Notes: generated by a model from the sequence alone, not told the origin. 64,000 nt of DNA from an uncultured Prochlorococcus sp. (GCA_913048245.1 CAJWWR010000001.1:1-64000); one strand, 5' to 3'. Positions 32,167-41,583 are shown, counted from the stretch's first letter. Made by a program: numbers and translations.

Positions 32167-32182
32167 TGAGTAAATTTACTCA
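32167..32182. promoter_or_regulatory. 16-base perfect palindrome between mgtE and the sigma factor gene
   Basis: TGAGTAAATTTACTCA is a perfect palindrome nine bases after the mgtE stop and 76 bases before the sigma gene. It is not followed by a T run on the plus strand, so it is a poor terminator for mgtE. A dimeric regulator site or a weak hairpin are both possible. Confidence 0.4.
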
Positions 32183-32258
32183 AAAATGTAAAAATGTGGA
32201 TTTTTAGGTTTAACTTTACAATTCTTAATGGTATTGTTTACAAAAGAATATTTAAATT

Positions 32259-33260
32259 ATGTCCTCTGAAACTTTATCTGATAATAAAGTAATCCCAATT
32301 CCTACTCTGAAGCCAGGTAGTGAGGTTGATCTAGTTAGATCATATTTGAGAGATATTGGTCGTGTTCCTTTGTTAACTCATGAACAAGAGATAACATTAG
32401 GTAGGCAGGTTCAAGAATTAATGCAGGTAGAAAGACTTGAACTCGAAATTATTGATATGACAGGGGCAAAGCCATCTCTAGAGGAATTAGCCGATAAGCT
32501 TGATTTATCTACATCACAGGTAAAAAAACGTTTGAGAGCAGGCCAAAGAGCTAAAGAAAGGATGGTAGCCGCTAATTTAAGATTAGTTGTGAGTGTTGCA
32601 AAAAAATATACTAAGAGAAATATGGAGTTATTAGATTTAATTCAAGAAGGGACAATTGGTTTGGTAAGAGGGGTTGAAAAATTTGATCCAGCAAGAGGTT
32701 ATAAATTCTCAACCTATGCATATTGGTGGATTCGTCAGGGCATTACTCGAGCAATTGCTGAAAAAAGTAGAGCAATACGACTGCCCATTCATATTACTGA
32801 GATGTTAAACAAATTAAAAAAAGGGCAAAGAGAACTTAGCCAAGAGATGTCAAGGACTCCTTCGATCAGCGAATTAGCTAAATATGTTGATTTACCTGAA
32901 GATGATGTAAAAGACTTGATGTGTAAAGCAGGTCAACCAGTAAGCTTGGAGACCAAAGTAGGTGATGGGGAAGATACTGTCTTGCTTGATTTATTAGCTG
33001 GTGGTGAGGATTTGCCTGATGAGCAAATTGAAATGGATTGTATGAGAGGAGACTTACATTCTCTCTTGCATCAACTTCCTGATTTGCAATGCAGAGTTTT
33101 AAGGATGAGATATGGAATGGATGGTGATGAGCCTATGTCTCTTACAGGAATAGGTAGAGTTTTAGGAATCAGTAGGGATAGAGTACGTAATTTAGAAAGA
33201 GATGGTTTAAGAGGACTCAGGAGATTAAGCGATAATGTTGAGGCTTATTTTGTCTCTTGA
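32259..33260 (+). CDS. Group 2 RNA polymerase sigma-70 factor
   Basis: This is a non-essential-type primary-like sigma factor. Region 1.2 (VRSYLRDIGRVPLLTHEQEI), region 2 (AANLRLVVSVAKKYTKRNMELLDLIQEGTIGL, RGYKFSTYAYWWIRQGI), region 3 and region 4 (LQCRVLRMRYGMDGDEPMSLTGIGRVLGISRDRVRNLE) are all present. Region 1.1 of the principal sigma factor is absent; the protein has 333 residues. Cyanobacterial group 2 factors respond to light, stress or the clock. The upstream region contains a palindrome (32167-32182) and two TTTACA repeats 22 bases apart (32215, 32237). Confidence 0.93.
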   Translation: MSSETLSDNKVIPIPTLKPGSEVDLVRSYLRDIGRVPLLTHEQEITLGRQVQELMQVERLELEIIDMTGAKPSLEELADKLDLSTSQVKKRLRAGQRAKERMVAANLRLVVSVAKKYTKRNMELLDLIQEGTIGLVRGVEKFDPARGYKFSTYAYWWIRQGITRAIAEKSRAIRLPIHITEMLNKLKKGQRELSQEMSRTPSISELAKYVDLPEDDVKDLMCKAGQPVSLETKVGDGEDTVLLDLLAGGEDLPDEQIEMDCMRGDLHSLLHQLPDLQCRVLRMRYGMDGDEPMSLTGIGRVLGISRDRVRNLERDGLRGLRRLSDNVEAYFVS

Positions 33261-34159
33261 ATAATTTTCAAAATTAGTGAATTAGTTTCCTCAGGATTTT
33301 CATCATGTGGACAATGCCCTGCATCATTAATTACAAAAAGTGATTTGATTTTTTTGTAATTTTTTTTCCATGCTTTTGCTTCAGCCAAAGGCTCCCAGGG
33401 ATCTTTTTCACCCCATATTAAGTGAATATCGCATTCCACTTTATCAAACAGTTCAGTTGCCAAATAATCATCAAACAAGTTTATAAAACCTCTAAATGCT
33501 TCTGGAGAGTTTTCTCTTTGAGATGGTTTATAGAGAATGTCTATCAATTCATTATCAATATTTTTTCCTGATGGATAAGCTTTTCTTAGGATCTTCTCAA
33601 TTATTGTTTTATTTGCAGCTCTTCTAAAAAGTGTATTGCTAATAATTCTTTGCCTGACAATTGTTTTTAAAACAGGTCTGAATAACTGCATCAAAACATC
33701 ATTTTTTTTTATTCTTTTATCATCCATTAATCGTTGAGCACAATTTAAAAGAATTAATCCTTGACAGTTGCTTTCTAAAATTTGAGCCGCTCTTAAGGCA
33801 ATAATACCTCCTATTGAATTACCGACTAAGTAAATTGGTCCATTAATGTTTTGATTACAAAATTCCACAATTTGCTTGCCCCATAAGTCGAAGCAATATT
33901 TAACTCTATTTTCTTGATCTTTCTCATAGTCTAGAAGTGCATATGGTTGACTGCTTTCTCCAAAACCAAGTAAATCGATAGAATAGCAATTAAACTTACT
34001 CCCTAGTATTTTTTGGTTATTTCTCCAATGATTCTTAGATGCACCGAACCCATGAATTAGCAATATATTTTGGTTCGATTCACAATCAGAGTATTTACTC
34101 CAAGAAATATTCCAATTTCCCCATTTCCAAAAATTGTTGGATTTTTCCAAAATCTTCAA
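33245..34159 (-). CDS. Alpha/beta hydrolase fold protein
   Basis: The 304-residue protein has the alpha/beta hydrolase plan: the HG oxyanion segment LLIHGFGASKNHWR, the strand-turn-helix LVGNSIGGIIALRAA with nucleophile serine in GNSIGG, the acid in IHLIWGEKDPWEP, and the histidine in NDAGHCPHDENPE. Similar cyanobacterial proteins act on esters, including chlorophyll-related ones, but the substrate cannot be read here. Its end overlaps the sigma factor gene by 16 bases tail to tail. It is divergent from the PfkB kinase. Confidence 0.9.
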   Translation of the reverse strand: MKILEKSNNFWKWGNWNISWSKYSDCESNQNILLIHGFGASKNHWRNNQKILGSKFNCYSIDLLGFGESSQPYALLDYEKDQENRVKYCFDLWGKQIVEFCNQNINGPIYLVGNSIGGIIALRAAQILESNCQGLILLNCAQRLMDDKRIKKNDVLMQLFRPVLKTIVRQRIISNTLFRRAANKTIIEKILRKAYPSGKNIDNELIDILYKPSQRENSPEAFRGFINLFDDYLATELFDKVECDIHLIWGEKDPWEPLAEAKAWKKNYKKIKSLFVINDAGHCPHDENPEETNSLILKIIQETK

Positions 34160-34233
34160 TTATTACTTTTAATCTTTAATCTTAAGTGATAAATTGCAAT
34201 TTTGTTTAATCAAAACTAGTCTAGTTTTTACTA

Positions 34234-35250
34234 ATGATTAAGTGTATGGGAATTCTTAAATCAAAGGTTATTTGTATTGGTGAAGCTTTAGTAGATGAAA
34301 TTATTGATAAATCAAAAGATGAATATATTCATTACCTCGGAGGTGCTCCAGCTAACGTTGCATGTACCTTGAGTAATTTATCCGTAGATACAGCTTTCAT
34401 AGGCTGTGTGGGTAATGATGATTATGGGCAATTATTTATTAAAAAATTTGAAAAAATAAAAATTGATCATAATTTACTACAAATTTCAAAGAAATTTCCA
34501 ACAAGAATCGTTCAGGTAGAAAAGAATCAGAAAGGAGATCGCGTTTTCGTGGGTTTTCAGAATAACAGTAGCAAAAATTATGCGGACGAAATGTTAGATG
34601 TTGCTGAGCTTACGAAAAAGCAACATACTTTGAAAGCTATGTATATTTATACAAAATATATTGTTGTTGGAACATTATTTTTATCTTCTTCAAACACATC
34701 TGAATCAATTTATTATTTATTGAATTATGCGCAGAAATTTAATATTAAGATAATAATTGATGTGAATTGGAGAGATATTTTTTGGGATAATTCTATTTTG
34801 ATGAGGGATAAAACTAGAGAAGAGCAAAATAAGATAATTAAGCATTTTTTGGGATTTGCAAATCTATTGAAACTTTCAAAGGAAGAAGCAATACAGTTTT
34901 TTAGGACCGACGATCCTATTCAAATTTCCTGTTCATTACAAAAAAAGCCAGATGTGATTATTACAGATGGCCCTGAACCCATAGCATGGTATGTATCCGG
35001 TTTTGTTGGATTAACGAAAATAGTGAATACTCTCCCTATTGTTGATACAACTGGCGCAGGAGATGCATTCTTAGGTGGATTAATTTCTAAATTAATTTAT
35101 CTTGATGAGGTTACAGATGAAAATCAGATATCCCAAATCATTCAGTATGCAAGTGCTTGTGGCTTATTAAATTGCTTGAGTCAAGGAGCAATCGATAATT
35201 TACCAAATGATAAAAATATTCAGGCTTATTTAGAAACCAAAGGTTTGTGA
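34234..35250 (+). CDS. PfkB family carbohydrate kinase (fructokinase-like)
   Basis: This ribokinase-superfamily enzyme phosphorylates a sugar or nucleoside. The start segment VICIGEALVDEI, the second motif HYLGGAPANVACTLSNL, and the C-terminal catalytic/anion-hole motif VDTTGAGDAFLGGL (catalytic Asp in GAGD) are clear. The overall pattern looks most like fructokinases. The protein has 338 residues; a second Met at residue 5 is an equally good start. The tail overlaps the tsaE gene by 25 bases on the opposite strand. Confidence 0.88.
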   Translation: MIKCMGILKSKVICIGEALVDEIIDKSKDEYIHYLGGAPANVACTLSNLSVDTAFIGCVGNDDYGQLFIKKFEKIKIDHNLLQISKKFPTRIVQVEKNQKGDRVFVGFQNNSSKNYADEMLDVAELTKKQHTLKAMYIYTKYIVVGTLFLSSSNTSESIYYLLNYAQKFNIKIIIDVNWRDIFWDNSILMRDKTREEQNKIIKHFLGFANLLKLSKEEAIQFFRTDDPIQISCSLQKKPDVIITDGPEPIAWYVSGFVGLTKIVNTLPIVDTTGAGDAFLGGLISKLIYLDEVTDENQISQIIQYASACGLLNCLSQGAIDNLPNDKNIQAYLETKGL

Positions 35251-35654
35251 AGTTTGCAATTTCTCCCGTAATTTTTTGCATATTCTATTTCGATTAACCA
35301 ATATGTTTCTATAAAAGGCAAAATTAATTCAGGCCACTCGACTATTAATATTGCTCCTGTTTGATGTGCTTCTTCTTCTTCTTCCCAGAAGAATTCTCTA
35401 GCTGAAATTTTATTGTTAATTCTGTATAGATCCATATGTATTATTGGAAGTCTTCCTGAGTCATAATGATGAGATAAACCGAAAGTGGGGCTAGTAATAT
35501 TTTCGATAACAGATAAACCATCCGCTATACCTTTCACCAGAGAAGTTTTTCCGGATCCGATTGGGCCCTTTAATAGAATTATTGAATTAGGCAAAAACTC
35601 TTTTGCTAAATTCCTGCCTAAAGTTTTCATTTCGGCTGCATTTTTTACAAACAC
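35226..35654 (-). CDS. tsaE: tRNA threonylcarbamoyladenosine biosynthesis ATPase TsaE
   Basis: TsaE (YjeE) works with TsaB and TsaD to make t6A37 of ANN-reading tRNAs. Walker [14 protein letters not shown], the switch [17 protein letters not shown] and the VEWPE motif are all present. The longest frame opens at 35711, but that would overlap the ahcY start. A GTG at 35654 gives the usual length of about 142 residues and lies downstream of a candidate minus-strand -10; ATG 35630 is also possible. It is tail to tail with the PfkB gene, overlapping by 25 bases. Confidence 0.88.
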   Translation of the reverse strand: MFVKNAAEMKTLGRNLAKEFLPNSIILLKGPIGSGKTSLVKGIADGLSVIENITSPTFGLSHHYDSGRLPIIHMDLYRINNKISAREFFWEEEEEAHQTGAILIVEWPELILPFIETYWLIEIEYAKNYGRNCKLHKPLVSK

Positions 35655-35673
35655 AAAAATACCTAAAGTGGCA

Positions 35674-35679
35674 TATAAT
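35674..35679 (+). promoter_or_regulatory. ahcY promoter -10 box
   Basis: TATAAT at 35674-35679 predicts a transcript start near 35686. This lies after the in-frame ATG at 35683 and before the ATG at 35704, so it favours 35704 as the ahcY start. On the minus strand the same bases give TATATG (complement of 35672-35677), a possible -10 for tsaE. Confidence 0.5.
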
Positions 35680-35703
35680 CTTATGATAATTAATGTATTA
35701 AAT

Positions 35704-37122
35704 ATGGTCATCGCTCACTCTCGTGAAAAATCTTTTGTAAATTATGAAATTGCAGATATTTGTTTAGCAGAATTTGGAAGAAAAGAAATCAGTATTGCGG
35801 AAACAGAAATGCCAGGGCTCATGGCATTAAGAGAAAAATATCAATCAACTAAGCCCCTCAAAGGTGCAAAAATTGCAGGTAGCTTACATATGACAATCCA
35901 AACTGCTGTTTTGATAGAAACATTAATTGATCTTGGCGCGGAGGTTAAATGGGCTTCTTGTAATATTTTCTCTACACAAGATCATGCCGCCGCCGCTATA
36001 GCTTCGAAAGGAATTTCAGTTTATGCGAAAAAAGGCGAGACCCTTGATGAGTATTGGAAATACACTCATTGCATTTTGGATTGGGATGATGAAAAACCTA
36101 ATATGATTTTAGATGATGGTGGAGACGCCACAGGCTTACTAATATTGGGTAGTAAAGCAGAAAAAGATATTTCTGTACTAAATTCTCCTGAAAATGAAGA
36201 AGAAATTGCTTTATTTAAGTCAATTAAAAATAAATTAGAAGAAAATCCTTCTTTCTATTCCGATATTAAAACTAATATTCAAGGAGTGACCGAAGAAACA
36301 ACGACTGGTGTGGCAAGATTATATCAATTACAAAAAGATGGACAACTACCTTTTCCTGCAATAAACGTTAATGATTCAGTAACTAAAAGTAAGTTTGATA
36401 ATCTTTACGGATGTAGAGAATCATTAGTTGATAGTATTAAACGTGCAACCGATGTGATGATAGCCGGTAAAGTCGCTTTGGTAATAGGTTTTGGAGATGT
36501 AGGTAAAGGATCTGCTCAATCTTTAAGAGGTCTTGGAGCTATTGTAAAGATTGCTGAGGTAGATCCCATTTGTGCTTTACAAGCTGCGATGGAAGGTTAT
36601 AGCGTTGTCACTCTAGATGATGTCGCTGAGGAGATTGACATTTTTGTAACCGCTACAGGTAACTACAAAGTCATCAAGCATGAACATCTTCTAAAAATGA
36701 AAGATGAAGCGATTGTTTGTAACATTGGACATTTTGATAATGAAATAGATGTTGCTTCACTTAAGCAATATAAATGGGATAACATCAAGCCCCAGGTTGA
36801 TCACATTACACTACCTAATGGAAACAAAATTATTCTTTTAGCTGAAGGTAGATTAGTTAATTTAGGTTGTGCAACTGGACATCCTAGTTTTGTCATGAGT
36901 AATTCATTTACTAATCAAGTTTTAGCCCAAATAGAACTCTTTAGTAAAGGTGATAATTATTCAAATAAAGTTTATGTTTTACCAAAACACCTTGATGAGA
37001 TGGTAGCGAGATTACATTTAGATAAAATTGGAGCGAAACTTACAACTTTAACTAAAGAACAAGCAAACTATATCAATGTTCCAGTTGAAGGACCATATAA
37101 ATCTGAATTATATAGATATTGA
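35704..37122 (+). CDS. ahcY: Adenosylhomocysteinase
   Basis: AhcY hydrolyses S-adenosylhomocysteine to adenosine and homocysteine, keeping methyltransferases running. The family segments [57 protein letters not shown], the NAD-binding [18 protein letters not shown] and the C-terminal [10 protein letters not shown] are all present. ATG 35704 gives 472 residues ([10 protein letters not shown]), the usual length; longer in-frame starts run into tsaE. The next gene overlaps the stop by TTGA. Confidence 0.97.
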   Translation: MVIAHSREKSFVNYEIADICLAEFGRKEISIAETEMPGLMALREKYQSTKPLKGAKIAGSLHMTIQTAVLIETLIDLGAEVKWASCNIFSTQDHAAAAIASKGISVYAKKGETLDEYWKYTHCILDWDDEKPNMILDDGGDATGLLILGSKAEKDISVLNSPENEEEIALFKSIKNKLEENPSFYSDIKTNIQGVTEETTTGVARLYQLQKDGQLPFPAINVNDSVTKSKFDNLYGCRESLVDSIKRATDVMIAGKVALVIGFGDVGKGSAQSLRGLGAIVKIAEVDPICALQAAMEGYSVVTLDDVAEEIDIFVTATGNYKVIKHEHLLKMKDEAIVCNIGHFDNEIDVASLKQYKWDNIKPQVDHITLPNGNKIILLAEGRLVNLGCATGHPSFVMSNSFTNQVLAQIELFSKGDNYSNKVYVLPKHLDEMVARLHLDKIGAKLTTLTKEQANYINVPVEGPYKSELYRY

Positions 37123-37778
37123 CTTTGAGCCTCTTGTTTCTAAATCTTATTAATTCACTTCCTGAATTAATTTCTAATGCAGTAGAAAATAATACAAATC
37201 TCGCATACATCTTAATCACTCTTGCTATGTTTTTGGAAAATATTATTCCACCAATTCCATCAGAAATTATTATGCCTTTGGGTGGTTTTGCAGTTCAGCA
37301 GGGAAGTCTTAATTTTTTTGTTGTTACTTTTTGTGGTTTAATTGGCACAGTTTTAGGAGCTTTACCATGGTATTATCTTGGTAAGGTTGTAAATGAAAAA
37401 AAAATATCTCATTTTGTTAATAATAAAGGCAGATTTCTAGGTATAACACAAAAGGACATAGAAAAAAGTAGATTATGGTTTGATAAATATGGGATAACTT
37501 TAGTTTTTTGGGGCCGCTTAGTCCCTGGAGTGAGAACTTTAATTTCAATACCTGCAGGCATTGAATTAATGCCCTTTAGACAATTTGTGCTCTGGACTAG
37601 TTTAGGAAGTTTAATATGGGTACTTGCTTTAACTTCTGCAGGTTACTATTTTGGTGGGCAATATCATCAAATAGCTAGTTATCTAGAAAATTTTAAGATC
37701 CTTATTAAACCAATATTTGTAATTATTCTGATTTTCTTCGCATCGAAACTAATTATTAACATTAAACAAAATAATTAA
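37119..37778 (+). CDS. DedA family membrane protein
   Basis: DedA (SNARE-associated/VTT) proteins are inner-membrane proteins linked to membrane lipid scrambling and proton-motive-force homeostasis. The 219-residue protein has the motifs [32 protein letters not shown], and the conserved F-W-G-R-x-x-P-G-x-R-T segment ([18 protein letters not shown]). There are about five hydrophobic spans. The start is TTG at 37119, overlapping the ahcY stop. Its stop codon directly abuts the ssb stop on the other strand. Confidence 0.92.
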   Translation: MTLSLLFLNLINSLPELISNAVENNTNLAYILITLAMFLENIIPPIPSEIIMPLGGFAVQQGSLNFFVVTFCGLIGTVLGALPWYYLGKVVNEKKISHFVNNKGRFLGITQKDIEKSRLWFDKYGITLVFWGRLVPGVRTLISIPAGIELMPFRQFVLWTSLGSLIWVLALTSAGYYFGGQYHQIASYLENFKILIKPIFVIILIFFASKLIINIKQNN

Positions 37779-38147
37779 TCAAAAAGGTATTTCATTGGGA
37801 TTATTGTTATTGGAAAAATTATTTTCGCTGTCTCTTTTTGAACCCAGTAAATTTAATCGATCAACTCTAATAACTGGCTTAAATCTATCCTCCCCAGAAC
37901 TTTTATCTTTCCAAGTATCAATTTTGAAACTTCCAGTTATGCCAATTAAGGAACCTTTTTTTACATAATCTGCGGCTATTTGAGCTTGTTTACCCCATAT
38001 TTCTAAATTAAACCAGTCAGGTTCTTCATCTCTACTTCTTCGGTTAACTGCAATTGTAAAGTTTGCAACTGTACTTCCTGATTCAAAATATCTGACATCA
38101 GGTTCTCTTCCTGCACGTCCTACAAGATTAATTGTGTTAATTTCCAT
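37779..38147 (-). CDS. ssb: Single-stranded DNA-binding protein
   Basis: SSB coats single-stranded DNA in replication and repair. The OB fold is clear (INLVGRAGREPDVRYFESGSTVANF, DWFNLEIWGKQAQIAADYVKKGSLIGITGSFK). The C-terminus ends NNNNPNEIPF, a short version of the acidic D-D-I-P-F tip that recruits partner proteins. ATG 38147 gives 122 residues (MEINTINL), matching the family start; an upstream in-frame ATG would add nine Lys/Ile-rich residues. It abuts the DedA gene tail to tail and is divergent from mreB. Confidence 0.95.
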   Translation of the reverse strand: MEINTINLVGRAGREPDVRYFESGSTVANFTIAVNRRSRDEEPDWFNLEIWGKQAQIAADYVKKGSLIGITGSFKIDTWKDKSSGEDRFKPVIRVDRLNLLGSKRDSENNFSNNNNPNEIPF

Positions 38148-38280
38148 AATTATTTTTTTTTTAATAATACACATTTTTGTTAGGTTTGCTTGAAGTTTTG
38201 CTAGCTATTCATGACTAAATAAAAATATTTGCTGGTTATTTAAAAAAAACATCTATTATTTGTAAAACTGTGTAATTATT

Positions 38281-39333
38281 GTGATTTTTAATAGATTAAA
38301 ATTTTCCCGCGATATTGGAATTGACTTGGGAACTGCAAATACATTGATTCATGTTTCAGGTAAGGGTGTAGTGCTTCAAGAACCTTCAGTTGTTGCAATG
38401 GATCTAGAAGAGGGTATTCCTTTAGCTGTAGGTCACGATGCAAAATTAATGCTTGGACGAACCCCAGGTAATATCCGAGCAGTGAGACCTCTAAAAGATG
38501 GTGTAATTGCAGATTTTGATGCTGCTGAGCAAATGTTAAAAATGTTCATACAGAAATCTAATGAGGGAAGGGGGATACTTGCACCAAGATTAATTATTGG
38601 AATCCCTAGTGGAGTAACAAGCGTGGAAAGAAGAGCTGTGCGCGAAGCAGGATTAGCAGGGGCACGAGAAGTTTATTTAATAGATGAGCCAGTAGCCGCT
38701 GCAATTGGAGCTTCGCTTCCTGTTACAGAGCCAATAGGTACGATGATTGTTGATATTGGTGGTGGAACAACAGAAGTTGCAGTACTAAGTTTAGGTGGAA
38801 CAGTATTGAGTGAATCTGTAAGAGTAGCAGGGGATGAGATTAATGACTCTATTTCTATGTACTTAAAGAAAAATCATAATATGGCTGTTGGAGAAAGAAC
38901 TGCTGAAGATATTAAAATTAAAATTGGTTCAGCATTCCCTAATGATGAGTTTGATCAAACAACTATGGAAGTTAGAGGATTACATTTATTGTCTGGATTG
39001 CCACGTTGTATTAATTTATCATCAGGAGAAATAAGAGAGGCAATGGCTGACCCCTTAAACAAAATTGTAGAGGCAGTCAAAAGAACGCTTGAAAGAACTC
39101 CACCAGAACTTGCAGCTGATATTGTTGATAGAGGAATTATGCTTGCTGGGGGTGGAGCATTAGTGCGTGGCATCAGTGATTTACTGAGTCATGAGACAGG
39201 CATATTTACACATATTGCAGAAGATCCTTTGTTTTGTGTAGTAAATGGGTGTGGAGAAGTATTAGATGATTTTAAAAAATTAAGAAGAGTTGTTGATACT
39301 CCAGACTTTGCAAGAAATGCTATCAGAGATTAA
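38281..39333 (+). CDS. mreB: Rod shape-determining protein MreB
   Basis: MreB is the bacterial actin that organises sidewall peptidoglycan synthesis. Phosphate-1 loop IGIDLGTANTLIHV, phosphate-2 TMIVDIGGGTTEVAVLS, and the adenosine motif GIMLAGGGALVRG are in place. The protein has 350 residues. The start is GTG at 38281. It is the first gene of mreBCD; each following gene starts inside the previous stop (TAATG, one-base overlap), so the three are translated as a coupled set. Confidence 0.97.
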   Translation: MIFNRLKFSRDIGIDLGTANTLIHVSGKGVVLQEPSVVAMDLEEGIPLAVGHDAKLMLGRTPGNIRAVRPLKDGVIADFDAAEQMLKMFIQKSNEGRGILAPRLIIGIPSGVTSVERRAVREAGLAGAREVYLIDEPVAAAIGASLPVTEPIGTMIVDIGGGTTEVAVLSLGGTVLSESVRVAGDEINDSISMYLKKNHNMAVGERTAEDIKIKIGSAFPNDEFDQTTMEVRGLHLLSGLPRCINLSSGEIREAMADPLNKIVEAVKRTLERTPPELAADIVDRGIMLAGGGALVRGISDLLSHETGIFTHIAEDPLFCVVNGCGEVLDDFKKLRRVVDTPDFARNAIRD

Positions 39334-40082
39334 TGCTCGATAAAAGGCGAATATATTCAGTCCGGTGGTGGAATAAAAAGAAATTATGGGTGATAGTATT
39401 ATTTTTATCTTTTTTTGTATTCGTAAGGATCTCTAAGGGTTCAATTTATCGAGATCTTTATTATTTTTTATCAAAACCATTTTGGCCAGGAGAATTTCAA
39501 CAAGAAATATTGCTGAAAAGTTACGAACAAGAGCTTTATGCAAAACTAACTCAATTAGAAAAAGATAATCAGAGATTGAGAGAGCTTTTATCTCTTCAAA
39601 GAGTCACAAATGAGGATAGAATCAATGCCTCGGTTATTTCAAGGCAAACTTCAAGTTGGTGGAATATTGTTATCTTAAATAAAGGTTCTAGAGATGGAGT
39701 TGAGGTCGGGGATATTGTTGTTGGTCCTGGAGGCTTGATTGGAATAATAGATAATATTTCTCTATTAACATCTTCAGTTAAATTAATTACTTCATTTGAT
39801 AGTCAATTAGGAGTATGGACTCAAAGAGGAAATATTCATGGGTTATTAATTGGTCAAGGTAATGAATCTCCATTACTAACTTTTTACCTAAAGGAAATAG
39901 ATGTAAAAGTAGGTGATTTTGTATTTTCCTCACCTGCTAGTACTATTTTGCCGCCAAATTTGCCAATAGGTATTATTGAGACTGTTGATAAAGAATTGGG
40001 TCCTGCAGTAGTTGCAACAGTAAAGTTGCTAGCAGACCCACAAGCTATTGATTGGGTTCAAATATTAAAAATGAGAATCTAA
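39333..40082 (+). CDS. mreC: Rod shape-determining protein MreC
   Basis: MreC is a bitopic membrane protein that links MreB filaments to periplasmic wall synthases. After a basic N-terminus and one membrane span (about 17-32, LWVIVLFLSFFVFVRI) comes a coiled coil (about 62-86, KSYEQELYAKLTQLEKDNQR) and the periplasmic beta domain with its typical GSRDGVEVGDIVVGPGGLIG and LPIGIIETV segments. At 249 residues it is intact. It overlaps mreB and mreD by one base each. Confidence 0.94.
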   Translation: MLDKRRIYSVRWWNKKKLWVIVLFLSFFVFVRISKGSIYRDLYYFLSKPFWPGEFQQEILLKSYEQELYAKLTQLEKDNQRLRELLSLQRVTNEDRINASVISRQTSSWWNIVILNKGSRDGVEVGDIVVGPGGLIGIIDNISLLTSSVKLITSFDSQLGVWTQRGNIHGLLIGQGNESPLLTFYLKEIDVKVGDFVFSSPASTILPPNLPIGIIETVDKELGPAVVATVKLLADPQAIDWVQILKMRI

Positions 40083-40609
40083 TGAGAATTGCTCCCAAAA
40101 TCAACCTATCAATAGCATCTGTTTTGATTATTCCAATAATGATTTTTTGGAATCCACCATTTTTTTCATTAATGGGTGTTCAACCTTATTGGCCATTATT
40201 TTGGCTGTTACCATGGGCAATTATTTACGGTTCTTTAGATGGTTTTGTTGCAGGACTTTTTTTAGGTTTAGTATTGGATGCCATTAATAATGATTTTTAT
40301 ACTCAAATACCTGGTTTAGTAATTTGCGGTCTTTGGTTTGGGAGTCTTAATGATGGTAAAAAGAATATAAATAAGCTCAAGTATGGATTACTAGCATCCT
40401 TAGGGACTTTAATTTGTGGAATAATATATTTATTACAAATTGTACTTTTTGGTATTCATAATGAAGTTTCTTATTTATTTTCTTATGCCATAAAAAATAT
40501 TGTTTCTCAATTTTTTTTAACTGGACTGTTAGCCCCAATTTTTTCTTCTTGGCTTTTTTTGTTATTTATTAAGGAAAAAAATCAAAGATATAAAAGCTTC
40601 CACAATTAA
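40082..40609 (+). CDS. mreD: Rod shape-determining protein MreD
   Basis: MreD is the integral membrane partner of MreC. The product of 175 residues has about five hydrophobic spans (SIASVLIIPIMIFWNPPFF, PLFWLLPWAIIYG, FVAGLFLGLVLDAI, LLASLGTLICGIIYLL, and a C-terminal span). Primary sequence is poorly conserved in this family, so position after mreBC is the main evidence. ATG 40082 overlaps the mreC stop as TAATG. An upstream in-frame TTG would extend into mreC and is less likely. Confidence 0.88.
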   Translation: MRIAPKINLSIASVLIIPIMIFWNPPFFSLMGVQPYWPLFWLLPWAIIYGSLDGFVAGLFLGLVLDAINNDFYTQIPGLVICGLWFGSLNDGKKNINKLKYGLLASLGTLICGIIYLLQIVLFGIHNEVSYLFSYAIKNIVSQFFLTGLLAPIFSSWLFLLFIKEKNQRYKSFHN

Positions 40610-40749
40610 AAGAAATTTAGTCTTGCATTCTTTCATCCAGTTTGTATTTTGAATAATAAAAAAATTTTGTATTTATTGAAGATATATCTTTGTGGGTTCT
40701 TAATGTTATATTTTTACTTGTTAGATTAATAAAACGGAAACGTTAAAAG

Positions 40750-40787
40750 CTTAATTGCTTTGAATTTAATTAAGTAATCTTTTTTTT
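40750..40787 (+). promoter_or_regulatory. Stem-loop plus T run in the rpaB leader
   Basis: CTTAATT (40750-40756) pairs with AATTAAG (40768-40774) around an 11-base loop, and eight T follow at 40780-40787, four bases before the rpaB start. It resembles a weak intrinsic terminator in the 5' leader. The stem is nearly all A-U, so it may be chance in this AT-rich DNA. Confidence 0.25.
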
Positions 40788-40791
40788 ATCG

Positions 40792-41538
40792 ATGTCAAAA
40801 GCAAGTATTCTAGTAGTTGATGATGAACCAGCTGTATTAAAGGTTTTAGTTACAAGACTGCAATTAGCTGGTTATCAGGTTTTTTCTGCAACGAATGGAG
40901 AAGAAGCTATTGAGGTTTTTCATAAGGAATCTCCTGATTTGATAGTTCTTGATGTAATGCTCCCCAAAATGGATGGATTTGCAGTTTGTAGGCGAATCAG
41001 GGCTGAGTCAGTTGTTCCAATAATTTTCCTGACTGCTTTAGAAGCTATTTCTGAGAGAGTAGCTGGCCTTGATTTAGGGGCTGATGATTATCTATCAAAG
41101 CCATTTAGTCCGAAGGAACTAGAAGCTCGTATTGCAACCATTCTAAGGCGAATGGGCCCTAGTATAACTGTGGCAGAAACAAAGGAAGTTCCATCTGGGA
41201 AAGGTGTTATGAAGTTTGGGAATTTAGTTGTTGATACTAATAGAAGACAAGTTTCAAGAGCAGGTGAAAGAATCAGTCTCACTTATACTGAATTTAGCTT
41301 GCTAGAACTTTTATTCGATGAGCCAGGGAAGGTTGTTCCTCGGGCAGAGATTCTTGAGCAGTTATGGGGTTACCCTCCTCGTAGAGCGGCAGATTTAAGG
41401 GTTGTAGATGTTTATGTTGCAAGATTAAGAGGTAAATTAGAACCTGACCCCAGGAATCCTGAATTAATCCTAACTGTGCGGGGGATTGGATATGCCTCCC
41501 AAAGGGTCGGTGAAACAGCAACTTCTATGGCAAGTTGA
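40792..41538 (+). CDS. rpaB: OmpR-type response regulator RpaB
   Basis: RpaB (Ycf27) is an essential cyanobacterial regulator that binds HLR1 sites and controls photosystem I and high-light genes. The receiver domain has Asp10-Asp11, phosphoacceptor Asp54 (LIVLDVMLPKMDG), FLTAL and LSKPFSPKELEARI. The winged-helix output domain follows (about 145-240, LWGYPPRRAADLRVVDVYVARLRGKLE). RpaB rather than RpaA is favoured by LGADDYLSKPFSPKELEAR. It is 248 residues long and preceded by 182 bases without a gene. The partner kinase is not in the window. Confidence 0.9.
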   Translation: MSKASILVVDDEPAVLKVLVTRLQLAGYQVFSATNGEEAIEVFHKESPDLIVLDVMLPKMDGFAVCRRIRAESVVPIIFLTALEAISERVAGLDLGADDYLSKPFSPKELEARIATILRRMGPSITVAETKEVPSGKGVMKFGNLVVDTNRRQVSRAGERISLTYTEFSLLELLFDEPGKVVPRAEILEQLWGYPPRRAADLRVVDVYVARLRGKLEPDPRNPELILTVRGIGYASQRVGETATSMAS

Positions 41539-41572
41539 GTCTTATTCTGATAACTTAATTAAATGCAACCCT

Positions 41573-41578
41573 TATAAT
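41573..41578 (+). promoter_or_regulatory. -10 box immediately upstream of lysS
   Basis: TATAAT at 41573-41578 ends five bases before the TTG start of lysS. If used, transcription would begin at or just after the start codon. lysS may instead be read through from rpaB, 45 bases upstream. Confidence 0.3.
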
Positions 41579-41583
41579 TTATT

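Noticed and set aside
35485..35703. Longer N-terminus for ahcY from 35485
   Set aside because: The extra residues are the complement of tsaE, unlike AhcY, and lie upstream of the TATAAT at 35674.
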